Assembly (NCBI GenBank): GCA_037447655.1
Contig: JBBHKE010001399.1
Coordinates: 1 to 64,000 of the forward strand
Direction: 5' to 3'
Source of the DNA: Zygnema cylindricum
Lineage: Eukaryota > Streptophyta > Zygnematophyceae > Zygnematales > Zygnemataceae
Length of the DNA stretch: 64,000 nucleotides
Shown: positions 10,138 to 21,419 of the stretch, one piece after another
How positions within the stretch are numbered: position 1 is the first letter of the stretch
Layout of the letters: every line of letters starts with the position of its first letter
Position numbers and translations under genes: made by a program
Notes under the pieces: model-generated
Database searches by the model: none
Told to the model about the DNA's origin: nothing
The model's input: the letters and a program-made list of their open reading frames with translations, nothing else

Positions 10138-11912
10138 GGGTGAACCTCCATCACGCGAAAAGTGGGGTTCATTACTGGAAAAGTGCATTTTCGTATAGAT
10201 CCAACTCATTTTCGTACAGGGCCGTACTGTTTTTTTTTATTTTTTATAAAACATCATTACACGAGATTCGTCAAGATTCTCCAAACTTTTGGGCGACAAC
10301 GCCGACCGTCCGATTATGAGTTTTCAAAGCAAAGGGTCAATTGGTCTAGTGATTCGCTAGTGTCCTCAAGGAGGACACTAGCCAATCACCGGACGTGTAA
10401 AATGTTTACGCGTGGAAAGGTCACGTACGAGCCGCGCGCCATCGGACACTTGCCACGCGCCTTCGGACATACGGAAATCAAATCCAGCGAAAACTACCAA
10501 AAAATATATTTGTTGAAGAATGTGTCGTGACGCCTCCTCCACGATCCGCTAACATCCGGAATTTGAGGATACACTGCGAAACACGAACGACAAAACAACT
10601 ACAAAAAATACAAAACACGATCGTACAAATTGTGTTGGATCTTAAAACAAATAACCCACTCAAAACTAAATGATCAAAAAAACATAAAACACTACACAAC
10701 AAAAGCTCATTAAATACAAGACGATAATCGGCCAAAAATAATTATAAGTGTTCCTGGCCGAAGACTCTTTACATCAACTCTTCTCTCCTCTTCTTCTCTC
10801 TTCAAAGATACACTCTACACTCTTAATTGATCCCTCAATAATGATCATACTCATTAATTCCTCTATTTTCCAATGGATCACTAAGGATCGCAACACCTCT
10901 TAGTTGACCACAAAGGATCTTCACCTCTCTCTTAATTGACCACGAAGGATCTTTAGCTCTCTCTCTCTTAATTGACAATGAAGGATCTTCCCCTCTCTCT
11001 TTATCGATCACAAAGGATCTACATCTTTACTGTTCAATTGATCCAAAGCTAAAACTAAGGATAACTCTGCAGCTGAACTATGCTGCATATATACTTGCAA
11101 CTCTACACTAAGAGACAACAAGGTAAGACAAGCAAGACTTAGCGTAGCGACGAAGTTTGTCCCTACCTAACTGTCGCACACTGCAATGAAAGTTCCACGA
11201 AGGAAGGCGCACGCGCTTTCTTCCTTCGGAACGACTAACTCCAAAAGTTAACTTTACACGTGTCGCTTCACGAACACACCTGCACGCAAAATCAAACACT
11301 TGCGCATGCAAACAAAAGTCACGCGAAACAAAAGTGACGCGAAACGAAATCGTACATTTCGTTCGCTGACTCATCAAATATTGACGCGAAACGAAGTCGT
11401 ACGTTTCAGCGCCAAATAACATTACTCCAAAGGTACCAAACTCCAAAAGTACATGTAGGCGCGAAACGAGGTCGTATGTTTTCCCGCCAAACCTCGATAT
11501 ATAAATGACGTCCAACTCAAGCTGTCACAAATTAACGCGTGCTGAAAACTCGCACGAAATATATCCACCAAAACATCGACGCAAATCGAAGTCGAGCGCT
11601 TCGTGCGCCAACGCGATATACATTGCGATTCACTAGAGCGGCACTTTGCGCGATTCAACAACGAATCTAACAAATTGTACATTCACGTAATTTAATTTTG
11701 CGGCTGGATGTATGGATACAAGTTCAGATATTGTGCTTTTGGAATCTTTGACTGCTCGCCGTTAGAACAGGAACCTACGTGCATCCAATTGAAAGAACGC
11801 ACGTACGCGATAGATTCCATTGGTGACACGACGTGATGGAGAAGTGAACGAAGTATTACTTCCAGTAAACGTTTTCGTACGATTACTATCGGCGCTTGAT
11901 GGAGAAGCGACC
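10138..11912. mobile_element. Harbinger/Tourist-type MITE (about 730 bp) split by a solo LTR
   Basis: The ends are GGGTGAACCTCCATCACGC and, at the right, an imperfect inverse containing TTGATGGAG. Direct repeats TTA flank it (10135-10137 and 11913-11915), and the right arm has one uninterrupted TTA at the same place. Removing the solo LTR (10633-11672) and its 5-base duplication leaves 730 bp, matching the 729-bp relative at 48775-49503. A hairpin with 12-base arms GCTAGTGTCCTC/GAGGACACTAGC lies near 10357. Confidence 0.75.
10633..11672 (-). mobile_element. solo LTR of a 1-kb-LTR retrotransposon
   Basis: Limits are TGTTGGATC and AATCTAACA, with perfect 5-base duplications AATTG at 10628-10632 and 11673-11677. 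No internal region remains, so LTR-LTR recombination removed it. The LTR holds about five roughly 40-base repeats with AAAGGATCT and (CT)n, and three copies of a GCGAAACGAAGTCGTACGTT-like motif. The related LTR at 39486-40484 keeps its internal side. Confidence 0.85.
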
Positions 11913-11936
11913 TTACACCTATAATGTTTGGAGCAT

Positions 11937-12335
11937 AGTTCAAAAGTAGGTGACAGTACACCCATACAATATGCCTATTGTACGTAAATTTTACAATACC
12001 TTAAGACCCATATTGTATTGGCCGCAAAATGAAATAAAATAGTAACAGGGTTGAGTTGCACATGATTCGATAGAGAATTAAACGTCATGTCTAAATTTGA
12101 AAAAAAAAGGACAAAAAAATCTTTTTCTGTGAGTTTTGAGCGACTTTTTACTTAAGCCGTCAGATTCGGACGATTTGACGGTCGTTGATGAATGTAACGA
12201 TCTAAGAAGATCACATGAAAAACCCATAACACAACTTACGACAGGACTTTCGTCAGATTCGTCCGCGGGTTGTTTTTTTTCCCGGTTTTTTTTCAAGCGC
12301 AATGTCATCCTTCGCCGTGTCAGTTCGTACTATAC
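11937..12335 (+). mobile_element. Mutator-like TIR element, copy 2 (right end truncated)
   Basis: Starts AGTTCAAAAGTAGG and is similar to 7714-8280, but lacks the right terminal repeat. Direct repeats TTTGGAGCAT flank it at 11927-11936 and 12336-12345. The uninterrupted site, with a single copy, is in the right arm near 39170-39190. Duplications of 9-11 bases are typical of Mutator-like elements. Confidence 0.6.
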
Positions 12336-12356
12336 TTTGGAGCATCCCGACAACTA

Positions 12357-12974
12357 CACCGCGAATCGTAATTAGAGTAATGAAAAAATTAGAGTAAAAA
12401 AACAAAAAAAAACAATTAGAGTAATTGACGCTAATTTATGTGATAGAGCTTTTTCAACTATGAAGTTTACTCTAATTTATTTAGTTATTCTATATTGGGT
12501 TATGTCGGTGATAATTATGTGCGCGATAATTATGAAAACTAAATTACGTAGACGTACAGAATGTGTCAGTCCGGTATAGTATTGACGTCATTATGACGCT
12601 AATAATATTTGTCGCATTGAATGTTAGTTAATGTTCACACTGACGACGATGCTGTCGACGGACGAGAGTTATGCGAACGGCTTTTTTTCGATGTGATTGA
12701 TTTTTTTGTTTAGTGCGATTTCACGTGTGAGCGTGATTCTATTAAATCATTATTTGTACCTTTTTACTTATAAAAGTACAATTTTGCACGGTCAGACGTC
12801 GTCCGTACTCCACACTATTTAAAAATAACCTGTATTAGAATTGTTTACGCTAATTAAACCTCACCTAAATTAGAATAATGAAAAAATTAGAATCGATTAC
12901 TCTATTTGATGTGATAGAGTCGAAATTTCGAGCAACCGAATTAGAGTAATTTACTCCAATTACGATTCGCGGTG
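12357..12974. mobile_element. TA-target MITE (mariner/Stowaway-like), 618 bp
   Basis: The inverted ends are CACCGCGAATCGTAATT and the complement of AATTACGATTCGCGGTG, extended by an AGAGTAA motif. TA flanks both sides (12355-12356 and 12975-12976). No coding region. Family members are at 42634-43698, 43706-43923 and 50210-50408, with a relic ending near 29627. Confidence 0.8.
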
Positions 12975-12976
12975 TA

Positions 12977-13843
12977 CAGTAAGGGTATCGAACAAGCCCC
13001 CATACAAGTGTGGGACCTTCGGCACCTCGCGGCACCTCGCGCCGACATTTCTTACCTCTTGGGATCGGGTACGAGAAATAGGGTTTTGGGGTTTGGGTTG
13101 TTTTTTTAATAAAAAAAAAAACAAAAACAGAAAAAATAAACCCTAAACGAGCGGTCGCGGACGTCTTCGGCACTCCGGAGGGCCAAAAAGTTGCAAGATT
13201 CAGTATCGGTGAAACATGTTTCGTCTGACAACGACGTACGGCATTTAATAAACAACCCCACTTTTCCTGTAATTGAAGACCACCCTGAGAAGTGATAGAC
13301 GGGAGCTTTTGCCACTGTGGATTCCGGGATTTGCTTTTCGCCACGTAGGACGCAGTCACATGAGCCAGACAAACGAGTCAAATCATCCACGGAGACGACA
13401 GGGAACTTCTCGTTTTTTTCTCGTTTTTTTATTAAATTGCCCAACATTCTGAACTTTCGACTAAAAACAAAATAGCATACTCCGTACATGTCACAAATTT
13501 TACACCTACACGCCGACAAATCATGCTATTCGTACTGTACTGTACTTCTCTCCAAATTTTCACGATGTAGTCAGGTTCCGTACCTTCCCCGCAACGAATC
13601 CTGAAAATAAAATTTGAAGAGCAAACCAAAAAAAAAAAAAAAAAAAATCATAACTATCTTCCGTCTCCCACTCTTCCCCCTCCAAACCGCACTCCCCGGA
13701 AACTTAACCGACGGCCCTCCCTCCCCCGAGTACCCGACTTGCACTTCCATCCAACGCACAACACGACAAAAGTCCTAATTTTCCTAACCACTCCTACTTA
13801 AATCCCTCCCGAACTTCCCTCAATCACTCTCAAACTTCCCACA
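12977..13843. other. upstream region of the B-left gene
   Basis: From about 13200 this is the inverted match of 38540-39160, including the poly(A) run near 13630. No TATA box as clear as those of genes A and C is visible. 12977-13195 has no counterpart in the other arm and no recognised content. Confidence 0.45.
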
Positions 13844-13854
13844 ATGGCATCCTC

Positions 13855-14035
13855 CCACTCCCTCTCCCTCTCCCTCTCCCTCTCCCATTCCCTCTCCCTC
13901 CCCTCCCTCTCCCTCCCCTACCTCTCCCTCCCCTCCCTCTCCCTCCCCTCCCTCTCCCTCCCCTCCCTCTCCCTCCCCTCCCTCTCCCTCCCCTCCCTCT
14001 CCCTCCCCTCCCTCTCCCTCTCCTCCCTTCCCCCC
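13855..14035 (+). repeat. coding minisatellite (15-bp units, PxLSL)
   Basis: CCCTCCCTCTCCCTC-like units repeat in frame inside the signal-peptide region of B-left. B-right (38159-38536) has only two PxLxx units and about 37 fewer residues, so the array changed length after duplication. Confidence 0.85.
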
Positions 14036-14347
14036 TTCACTGTCCTCCTCTTCTCCGCCCTCCTCCTCTCCATTCCCCTCCCAGCTTTTTCTCAGCTGCC
14101 CGCCGTCGTCTGCCCGACTTTCGGCTGCCCGTCGTACGGCCCGGCAGTGTGTTCGGAACCACAAGCGGGTGGATTTAGAGACGACAGCGACAGTCAGCTT
14201 AGCACAATGTACACAAATTCGGATGGGAGTGACGTCAGCAAATGGCAAGACTGCTGTCAGGGTTGTACGGAGTATCCTGTCGGGTGCGCCTATTGGACGC
14301 ATGCGATTTTGGGCGACGGGACGAGTACGTAAAAAGTGTTATGTCAT

Positions 14348-14386
14348 ATATATATATGTATATATATATATATGTATATTCACACA

Positions 14387-14420
<34 letters not shown>
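14348..14420. repeat. (TA)n microsatellite in intron 1 of B-left
   Basis: Two blocks of TATATA repeats lie just after the exon 1 donor. The same repeat is in B-right at about 38073-38150. Confidence 0.9.
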
Positions 14421-14423
<3 letters not shown>

Positions 14424-14544
14424 GAATAGTGCGCATGAAATGATTCGTAGGAGATCTTGTGTGTATATTTTTTTGTTTTTCTTCTCTTATCTTTTTTGAA
14501 GTACGTCATCTTATTTCAAATCTCGTGTTATTGGGTCTTTTTTT

Positions 14545-14745
14545 ACACATACAAAGGGGGAGGAGGAGTGGGAAGGTGGGAAGGAGGGAGGGAGGGATGG
14601 AGGGGGAGAGAGGGGGGAGGAGGGGAGGTAGAGGGAGGGGAGGGGAGTAGAGGTAGAGGAAGGGAAGGATGGAAGGAAAGAGGAAAGTGATGGAGGGAAT
14701 AAGGAAGGAGAAGGGTGGGGGGGAGAGAGAGGGAGGTAGAGGAAG
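14545..14745. repeat. purine (GGGAGG)n tract in intron 1 of B-left
   Basis: The GGAGGGAGGGAGGG-type tract is mirrored at 37745-37935 in B-right and recurs in the decayed B copy at 24870-25070, marking intron 1 of type-B genes. Confidence 0.85.
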
Positions 14746-15638
14746 ACAGAACTTCCAATGTTTGATTTTGGAGTTAGTTTTGGATTTCTGGGTGGAGTCT
14801 GAAATCTAGGAATTTTCACTTTTCTTTTGTCCTTTTGTTATATTTCCTCTTTTTGAATTATTTTTTTGTTTGGTTTTTTTTTTTTTGGTGTCCAGATGTG
14901 TGCCATTTTTTTAAGATAGAAGTTTGCGATCCGGGCAGTGAAAAAACTTATATTCCGTGCATCACGGATGAATTAACAAATGATGGCCAAAATTTTACTT
15001 CTGGGTCCATGTGCTTAATGGCTCCCAAAATCGAAGGCGATCCACACTATACTGGGGCTGACAACTCCCATTTTGATTTTACAGGTTTGTGAAGAAAATC
15101 AAATAGATTTTTTATTATTATGTATTCTTAGTTTGTTTTAGAGGTTTCTGAACTATGAGTTTCTAGATTGTATTTTTATTCCTACTTATACATAAAAATT
15201 ATACATAAAAATATTTTATTCCTACTTATCAATTTTTTTCCATATACAGTAGAACAATAAGGGACATTTTTTTCCATATGTTTGTTTTTATGTTCAAAGT
15301 TTGAAAATTAAAGTTTTATAATAACAAAATTATATATTTATTTTTTAAATATTTCTTTTTCTTTCAGGGCTCTTCAAAAACTTCAATATGATGGACATCT
15401 GAAAGTAGAAATGGTTCCGGGAGAAAACGCCCAAGGGTTTTTAGACGGAGAAGTCAAAGATTATGAAACACCCTCGATTTTCGAAACGAATTTTAAATTT
15501 TCACGTTTTTCGGGTTTAGAAAAAGCGGAAGTTGCAATTCCGTCCGGTGTTAAAAAAATAAAATCTAATGTGAACGCTGGTTTTCTTCCTCGGAAAATGG
15601 GTATAAATAGTGTGGAATCTCACACAGAAAAGATTTAG

Positions 15639-16125
15639 GCTTTTGAGGGGATTCTGTAGAAATGTGGAGTAGGTTGGTTAGGAAAGGTAAGTTATCAGGA
15701 AAATAATTATCTTTTTCATTTTATTTTTGTGATTTTGAGTAAAATGGTGGTTTTACTGTTCTTTTTTTGTATTCATTTTTAGGCAAAAGTTAAGGCTGTT
15801 ATTACGTCCCTAAACTTGCGTTTTTTTTAAGTGTATGTAACATTATGCAATTAAGATTTCGTTATTTATCATTTTTATTCCCAAGATTTTATTCGTCAGG
15901 TTTAGTAGCCACATCAAAGATGTTACCTCAAGTTGGATATAGGAATTTGGGCAATGAAATTAAAAGCAGAAAAAAAGTGGACATTGAATACTGAATTTCA
16001 AAATTGCACATGATATGATATATTTCGGCCATTGAGCATTAAAAATAAACCAAAAATACATTCATATTACTTATTATCATAATCACTAGAATGTATCTAC
16101 CGGCTACTATCCCTCGAAGAAATGG
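15639..16125 (+). other. 3' flank of B-left
   Basis: Matches the sequence below B-right (35225-35716) inverted. The last about 180 bases (from TGGGCAATGAAAT to the CTACTATCCCTCGAAGAAA motif) are repeated at 25920-26100. No gene. Confidence 0.6.
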
Positions 16126-18370
16126 GCGAAATACTCTACGTCAACTGCACTCTTCCAAAGGTGAGAATCAGGACGTTTGAGAGCGGATTTGAGAGAGAGG
16201 CGAGTGGAGATGAGAGAGGCACAGGGGTCAGTTAAATAAGCGCAAACAAAAGATGCATGACCCATGGTTTCAATAAGGCGGGACGGAGGGCCACGAGATC
16301 TGGTTGGGTATCGACGAGAAGTATCAAAGAGGAGAGCTGTAGGGGATAAAAGAGCATGGGGATTTGAAAGGAGGGAAGGGGGAGAAAGTATAATAGCGGG
16401 AAGAGTGGAAAGGAGAGGATCATCGTCAACGATATGAAAAGAGGACTGAGATAGGGGGGGAGAAGGATCATTTGAGATTATGGGGGCATTGATAAGAGGG
16501 GTGGGATTAAGAGATTGGAGTGGAGGTGGGGAAAGTGGGGGAATTGAGAGAGAAATAAAGTCGGGTGGGGATTGTATGGGGTCGGGAAAATCACAAAGAG
16601 AGGGATAAGAGGAAAGGTCGATGAGAGAGGAGTGAAGGGGAGGACGGGAGAGAGATTGGAGAAGGGGGGATTCGTAGAATGCAACGTCGCGTGTGGTGAT
16701 CACACGACGACGGGAAGGGCACCAAATGCGGTAAGCTTTTGAGTTAGGGACATACCGTACAAACGTTCTAAGAAGTGCATGAGCTCCCCATTTCTCGCTG
16801 GTGTGAGTGAGGTCATTGTACCATGCTTCGCAACTGAAGGTGCGAAGGTGGCGGACATCAGGTTTTATAGATGACCGCGCTTCCATCGGGGTAATGTGAG
16901 GTGTAGCATTTGTCGGGCACAAGTTACGAAGATAGTTAGCGCATATGGTTGCCTCAGCACAAAAGGAAAAAGGCAAATTTGCGAAAATACATCATCGATC
17001 GAGCCATTTCAACTAAAGTACGATTGTACCTTTAAACAATGCGTTTTGCTGAGGAGTGTATGGTGCACTCAACTAGTGTGAGATGCCATGTTGAGCGAGG
17101 AAGGCGGAGAATTGGTGAGATATAAACTCGCCACCGTTGTCAGTCCGTAAAAATTTTATGCGCTTGTTGTGGAAATTTTCTGCAAATTCCTGGAAACGTG
17201 CAAAAACGTCAATTTTTTCACAAATATTGTATACATGGGAAAAGCAGGTGGCATGGTCGATGAATGAAACAAAGTACAACGAGCCACCCAAACTACGTGT
17301 GCGCATGGGACCGCATACGTCGGCCTGAATGAGAGCGAGGGCTTTTGTGATAATGGTAGTACTGAGAGGAAAAGAATGGCGTAGCATTTTCCCTTGTATG
17401 CACCCATGACAAAAATCCAATTTTTTGTTAGAAAAAAGATTAATTCCGATTACAAGAGTTGGTAAATAAGTTAAGCTAACACTATTCAAATGCCCATAGC
17501 GTAAATGCCAAAGGGAAAAGTCTTCTACACAAGCATTTAAAGCAAAAGAGATGCTAACACTGGATGCACAAGGTTTTCTATGATGGTAGGATTGTAAAAA
17601 ATACATAGTCTTTTGCTATTCCAAAACCTATGCTATGTGTGTCCTTTGTACTAAAAAATTGAGCGTTATCTTCATCAAATTTGGCTTTGACGTCGTCATT
17701 CATAGCGACGCAAACAAAAAATAAAATCCGAGCTAAGCCACGTAATAAAAGGGCATTTTCGATGTCAATCGAGGAATTTGGAACGGGGAAGTGGCCAAAG
17801 TGAGAAGCCAATAGTATTCGATCGTCCCCTAAACAAATCTGCATAGGGGAGAGTAAAGGAGTTAAATGAGTAAACCAATCAGATAGAGGAGAGAGGTGAT
17901 GACTGGCATCACTATCGATGATCCAATCATTATGCGTGGCATGAGATAAAAACGCATACCCGGGTGTAAAAGAAACATCCAAGCCGACGTGGGCGATATT
18001 TTCGTAGCCGAATTCCGGAGATGGGGGACGACCGGTAGGATTTGCGGACGCGAGAGGAGAAGTTGACAAAAAATAGAGGAGAGGTGGAGGGATTGGCCAA
18101 TGAGGATTGTATGACGCGAAATGGGCGGCGGCAAAAGGGGTGGAGTGAAGTGGACTTTGGGGTGGAGGGGGATAGGGGTAAGGGTACGGAAAATTCGGGT
18201 ATAAAACAGGTTGGGGGGAGGATTGGGGAAGTGGAGTAGGCGTGGGGAGAAGGTGAGCCGTTTTGGCATCACCACTGGAATTGGAATTTGTCGCTTCTGC
18301 CGCTATTTTGCGTGCCAACTTGCGACATTCGATTGCCGTGTGTCCTAGCTTTTTGCAATAATTGCAAACG
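16107..18370 (-). pseudogene. Copia-1 protease-integrase fragment
   Basis: In minus-strand order: a Gag zinc knuckle near 18370-18310 (CNYCKKLGHTAIEC), a protease site near 17910 reading DSDASHHL where DSGASHH is expected, a GAG-pre-integrase zinc module near 17500 (WHLRYGHLN, then FCHGCIQGK), an integrase core (FIDHAT and LRTDNGGEF), and from 16976 to 16107 the integrase tail and proline-rich linker (RYPTRSRGPPSR). It stops as the linker ends, and no reverse transcriptase or RNase H follows. Several stops and frame breaks separate the pieces. The lower end runs into the B-left flank at about 16120. Confidence 0.8.
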
Positions 18371-19110
18371 ACAAACGGCGCCCCCCCCAGGTTAGTTTTA
18401 AGATTCGAAGCAAAGTACGCGGTGACGTGGGAAGGGTTAGATACAGAAAAAAGACAAGATTTTTGTTTCTTCGTGCATTAATTTCGTACATAAAGCGTAA
18501 AAAGAGATTAGATTTTCAAGATTGTCAGAAGATGAGATCAAAGGAGCGAAAGATTTTGGCAAACCACACAATAAAGTGGATGACAAAGCTTCATCAGACA
18601 AGTGAACGCCAATCATTTCACACTTTCCTGAAAATAGGTCAACTATACTTATCGAATCTTGCGTCGATTCCGTCTGTTTTTTCATTAAATTGAAAAAGGC
18701 GCGCTTTTTAATGCGGCGAGCCGCCCATCCAGTTTGTACGTACGCGGTCGTCAAACGAGACCAAGCATCGGCCGACGTGAGGGCGCCTCAAATAAGTCGC
18801 GTTTTTTTTGTCGTTAGCGCCAATACTAGGCGCGCGTGAGCGTTGTCGTCTTTGACTTTCCATTCCGCGATTTCTTGAGTTTTGGTGGTTTTGACTGCCG
18901 CGTCATCAGTAGTATTAAATTATTAATGACTGGTGGTTTAGATGCGCCTATGAAAAGATCCCAAATTTTCTTTAACTTAAAAAGATGCATGGTAGAAAAT
19001 GACCAATCATATAAATTTGAACCATCGAACTTCTGAATATTATTGGAAGTTGCGTGGTTTGGCCCATAACCTATAGGAGAATCTTTATTGGACGCCATAG
19101 TAAAAGACAA
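18371..19110 (-). pseudogene. Copia-1 gag fragment
   Basis: The Gag N-terminus at 19110 has IQKFDGSNLYDWSF, and 18754-18437 has GLPKSFAPLISSSDN, both typical of copia Gag. Frames are broken between them. It precedes the zinc knuckle and protease of the same element. No 5' LTR or primer-binding site was found just above 19110. Confidence 0.75.
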
Positions 19111-19936
19111 AAAGAGTCAAAGCATTTGGGAATAGTGTGATCGAGTTGATAATTTCATTATGAAACGAGATCTTTTTATACAAAGTGACAAATTGCTAAT
19201 TACTGTTGATAATACTGTACTACGCTACACAATGTAGATTTGGGCGGCTATACAAAGACCAAATCTATTAGACGATGTTGACCAACAAAAAGAAAAATGA
19301 AGAATAAGACCAAAAGTACAATTACGAGACCGCACTTTAATAAGTGGAGTACGGTCTTGTTCACGTAGGACAAAAAAGACTAAAGTGGACGGTCAAATTG
19401 ACTTAGGAAAAAAACGTTAAAGTGGACGTACGTATTGGAGAGAAAAACAGTACGGGAAATTACTCTTAACATTTATCACGCTTTCTTTTGCCTTAAACAA
19501 AGTATACAACCATCATGCGTTTACTTGTTCAATGATTAATTTTACAATATGCATTATATCTAAATAGTCTCTTTATACTCTACATGGGAACAACGACCAT
19601 AGGGTTATTTGATCAGCAACACAAAGGCATCACAAACACTTCTAAACTACAGGAATATCCCGTGAAAGAGATAACAGTGACATAAATATATTTAGGTATA
19701 CTTTAAAACATGAAAAACCCAATCGAGAATGAACAAGACATTTCGATGTCAACCTTTCAAAAGTTTAAGAATGTTTAAAGATATGCCTTATATCTAAGTA
19801 TAATAATGCTAACTGTCAATCGTCAAACTCTAATTGCATTTTTGCATGATTTCCTACATGACATGCATACAAAATCCGAACCTTAACATTCAAGCCTATA
19901 CAGCCTAGGTGGAACCTATGTAAAAACCAATATAGC
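19111..19936. other. no gene recognised; possible 3' region of a Helitron
   Basis: The helicase relic at 19937-24775 reads leftward into this stretch, so it could hold the Helitron's 3' terminal hairpin. I could not identify a convincing CTRR end. Confidence 0.3.
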
Positions 19937-19987
19937 CTATGCAGTAATGACGCTTTTGTAGACAACACTCTTGGTATACGTTCCTTT
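19937..19987 (-). pseudogene. Helitron/PIF1 helicase C-terminal tail (downstream piece)
   Basis: The minus-strand frame TYTKSVVYKSVITA followed by a stop (19937-19939) matches the ending of Helitron helicases (typically ...NVVYKEV). It joins in frame to 24610-24775 once Copia-2 and one CCTTT duplication are removed. Confidence 0.75.
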
Positions 19988-20545
19988 TGTTAAAATTTTG
20001 TGTTCATTGTGTGTTAAGAACAAGTCAAAGTTGGTCAAAGTTACTTGAGCGAGAAGTCAAGTAAGTCCTGTTGGGTTCATGTACGGTTAAATAGATGTAA
20101 AGTACGGTTACGTAGACGTCAATTATATTTTGCGTAGACGTCAAGATTTAACGAAGCGTAGTTGTTTACTTGAACCGTACGACAATTCAAGTCGTCGCCG
20201 ATTTTGAGTAAGTTTCACGTTGTAAATTGTGACCATTGATTAGATTACGTAGTTCACACGTTAGAAGCTTATTCTTTTACGTGAAACACAAGAAGCGTAG
20301 TACCTACATCATTCACACATATAAATTGTACTCATGCTTGACATTCAAATCAATCATCTAGTGAATGATTCTCTCCAATTTTTCCTTACTACTATTTTTG
20401 CACTGAGTGCTTATTTTGTCGTGGAATTAATCTATATTCTTTCTTGTTCAATAATAGCTTTGCTTTCTCATATAGAGAATTTTTTTCCTTAGCTTCTTGT
20501 CTTGTAATTGGACGATCTTATGGCCACTTTTTTTGAATCTCAACA
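19988..20545 (+). repeat. Copia-2 left (5') LTR
   Basis: 558 bp from TGTTAAAA to CTCAACA, directly followed by the tRNA primer-binding site. It contains repeated GTACGGTTACGT and GACGTCAA motifs that could be regulatory. Confidence 0.92.
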
Positions 20546-20569
20546 TGGTATCAAAGCTTTACGTAAAAA

Positions 20570-21340
20570 AACATACATCCAAAAATTTAATGGTAGTAAT
20601 TATTTACTATGGAAAGCTAAGATGACCTGAATTCTAAAATTTAAGAATTACTAGGGTATTCTAGCGGTCATTGAACAAAAGCCTACTGAAGGCCAAAAGG
20701 CTGCAGGATATGATTGGAGGGAAGAAGAGGGAGCGACATTAATTTTTCTAGCTGTGGAAGATAGTCAACTTTTACACATAGTTGAGTACGATAAACCTAA
20801 GGCTATGTGGGATAAACTAAGGATTGTACATGAGCGTACTAATCCGTCCAATATTATGCAATTAAAGAACAAATTGCTGGACTTTAGTATGGAGAGTGGA
20901 GATACTATGGAAACCCATATCAATAGATTGAAAGAGCATAAGTTACAGTTAGCCGCAGTCGGCACAAAGCTGAATGATGATGATTTGATCCTCACACTGT
21001 TTAGGTCATTGCCATCACAATATGCCATGATGATATCGGCTTTGAAAAGTTAACTTACTGTAGATAGACTTTGATGTAGTATGTCACCATTTCATTTAAA
21101 AAGAAGATGAAATTAAAAGAAAGAAGGAAAAATAGTCAGATTCACCTCTTTATGCCAAAGGCAACCAGTCACTAAAATGCACTGAGTTAGTAACTGCTTG
21201 TGCTATATGTGGCAAAACCAATCATCAAACTTCTGACTGCAGATTCAAAAAGAAACTGAGAAATTCAAGAAAAAGATAGTTTGTTATAATTGTGGAAAAC
21301 TAGGTCATAAGTCTGCAGATTGTCGTAGCAAAGACAAAAA
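20570..21340 (+). pseudogene. Copia-2 gag with zinc knuckle
   Basis: Begins near the LTR with YIQKFNGSNYLLW. 20754-21053 holds the UBN2-type core (KAMWDKLRIVHE, DLILTLFRSLPSQYAMM), and 21281-21330 the CX2CX4HX4C knuckle CYNCGKLGHKSADC that binds RNA. Stops interrupt it at least before 20754 and after 21053. Confidence 0.8.
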
Positions 21341-21419
21341 CAAACATAACAAACAATCATTTGCCATGACTATTCAAGATGAGACTGAATTTTTTCTCAC
21401 AAAGTCAAATGCTCAAAAA

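Larger units (their letters stand above)
13844..15638 (+). pseudogene. root-cap-domain secreted protein, B-left (exon 3 deleted)
   Basis: Remaining exons are 13844-14324, 14896-15084 and 15368-15638, all with GT-AG borders. Exon 1 encodes a signal peptide stretched by nine PxLSL repeats, then a cysteine-rich PAN/apple-like module (DCCQGC, then CAYW). Exon 2 ends in GDPHYTGADNSHFDFTG, the opening of the root-cap domain. The third exon of the sister gene B-right (36247-36763), which encodes most of the domain, is missing: a deletion of about 1.2 kb joins intron 2 to intron 3. Exon 2 ends in phase 1 and the last exon starts in phase 2, so direct splicing shifts frame and stops about 11 codons later. 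The last exon itself is intact and near-identical to B-right's. Product if any: a truncated secreted protein. It was most likely inactivated after the arm duplication. Confidence 0.8.

Noticed and set aside
13080-13105. Telomere-like GGGTTTTGGGGTTTGGG
   Set aside because: Not a tandem TTTAGGG array; too short and irregular.
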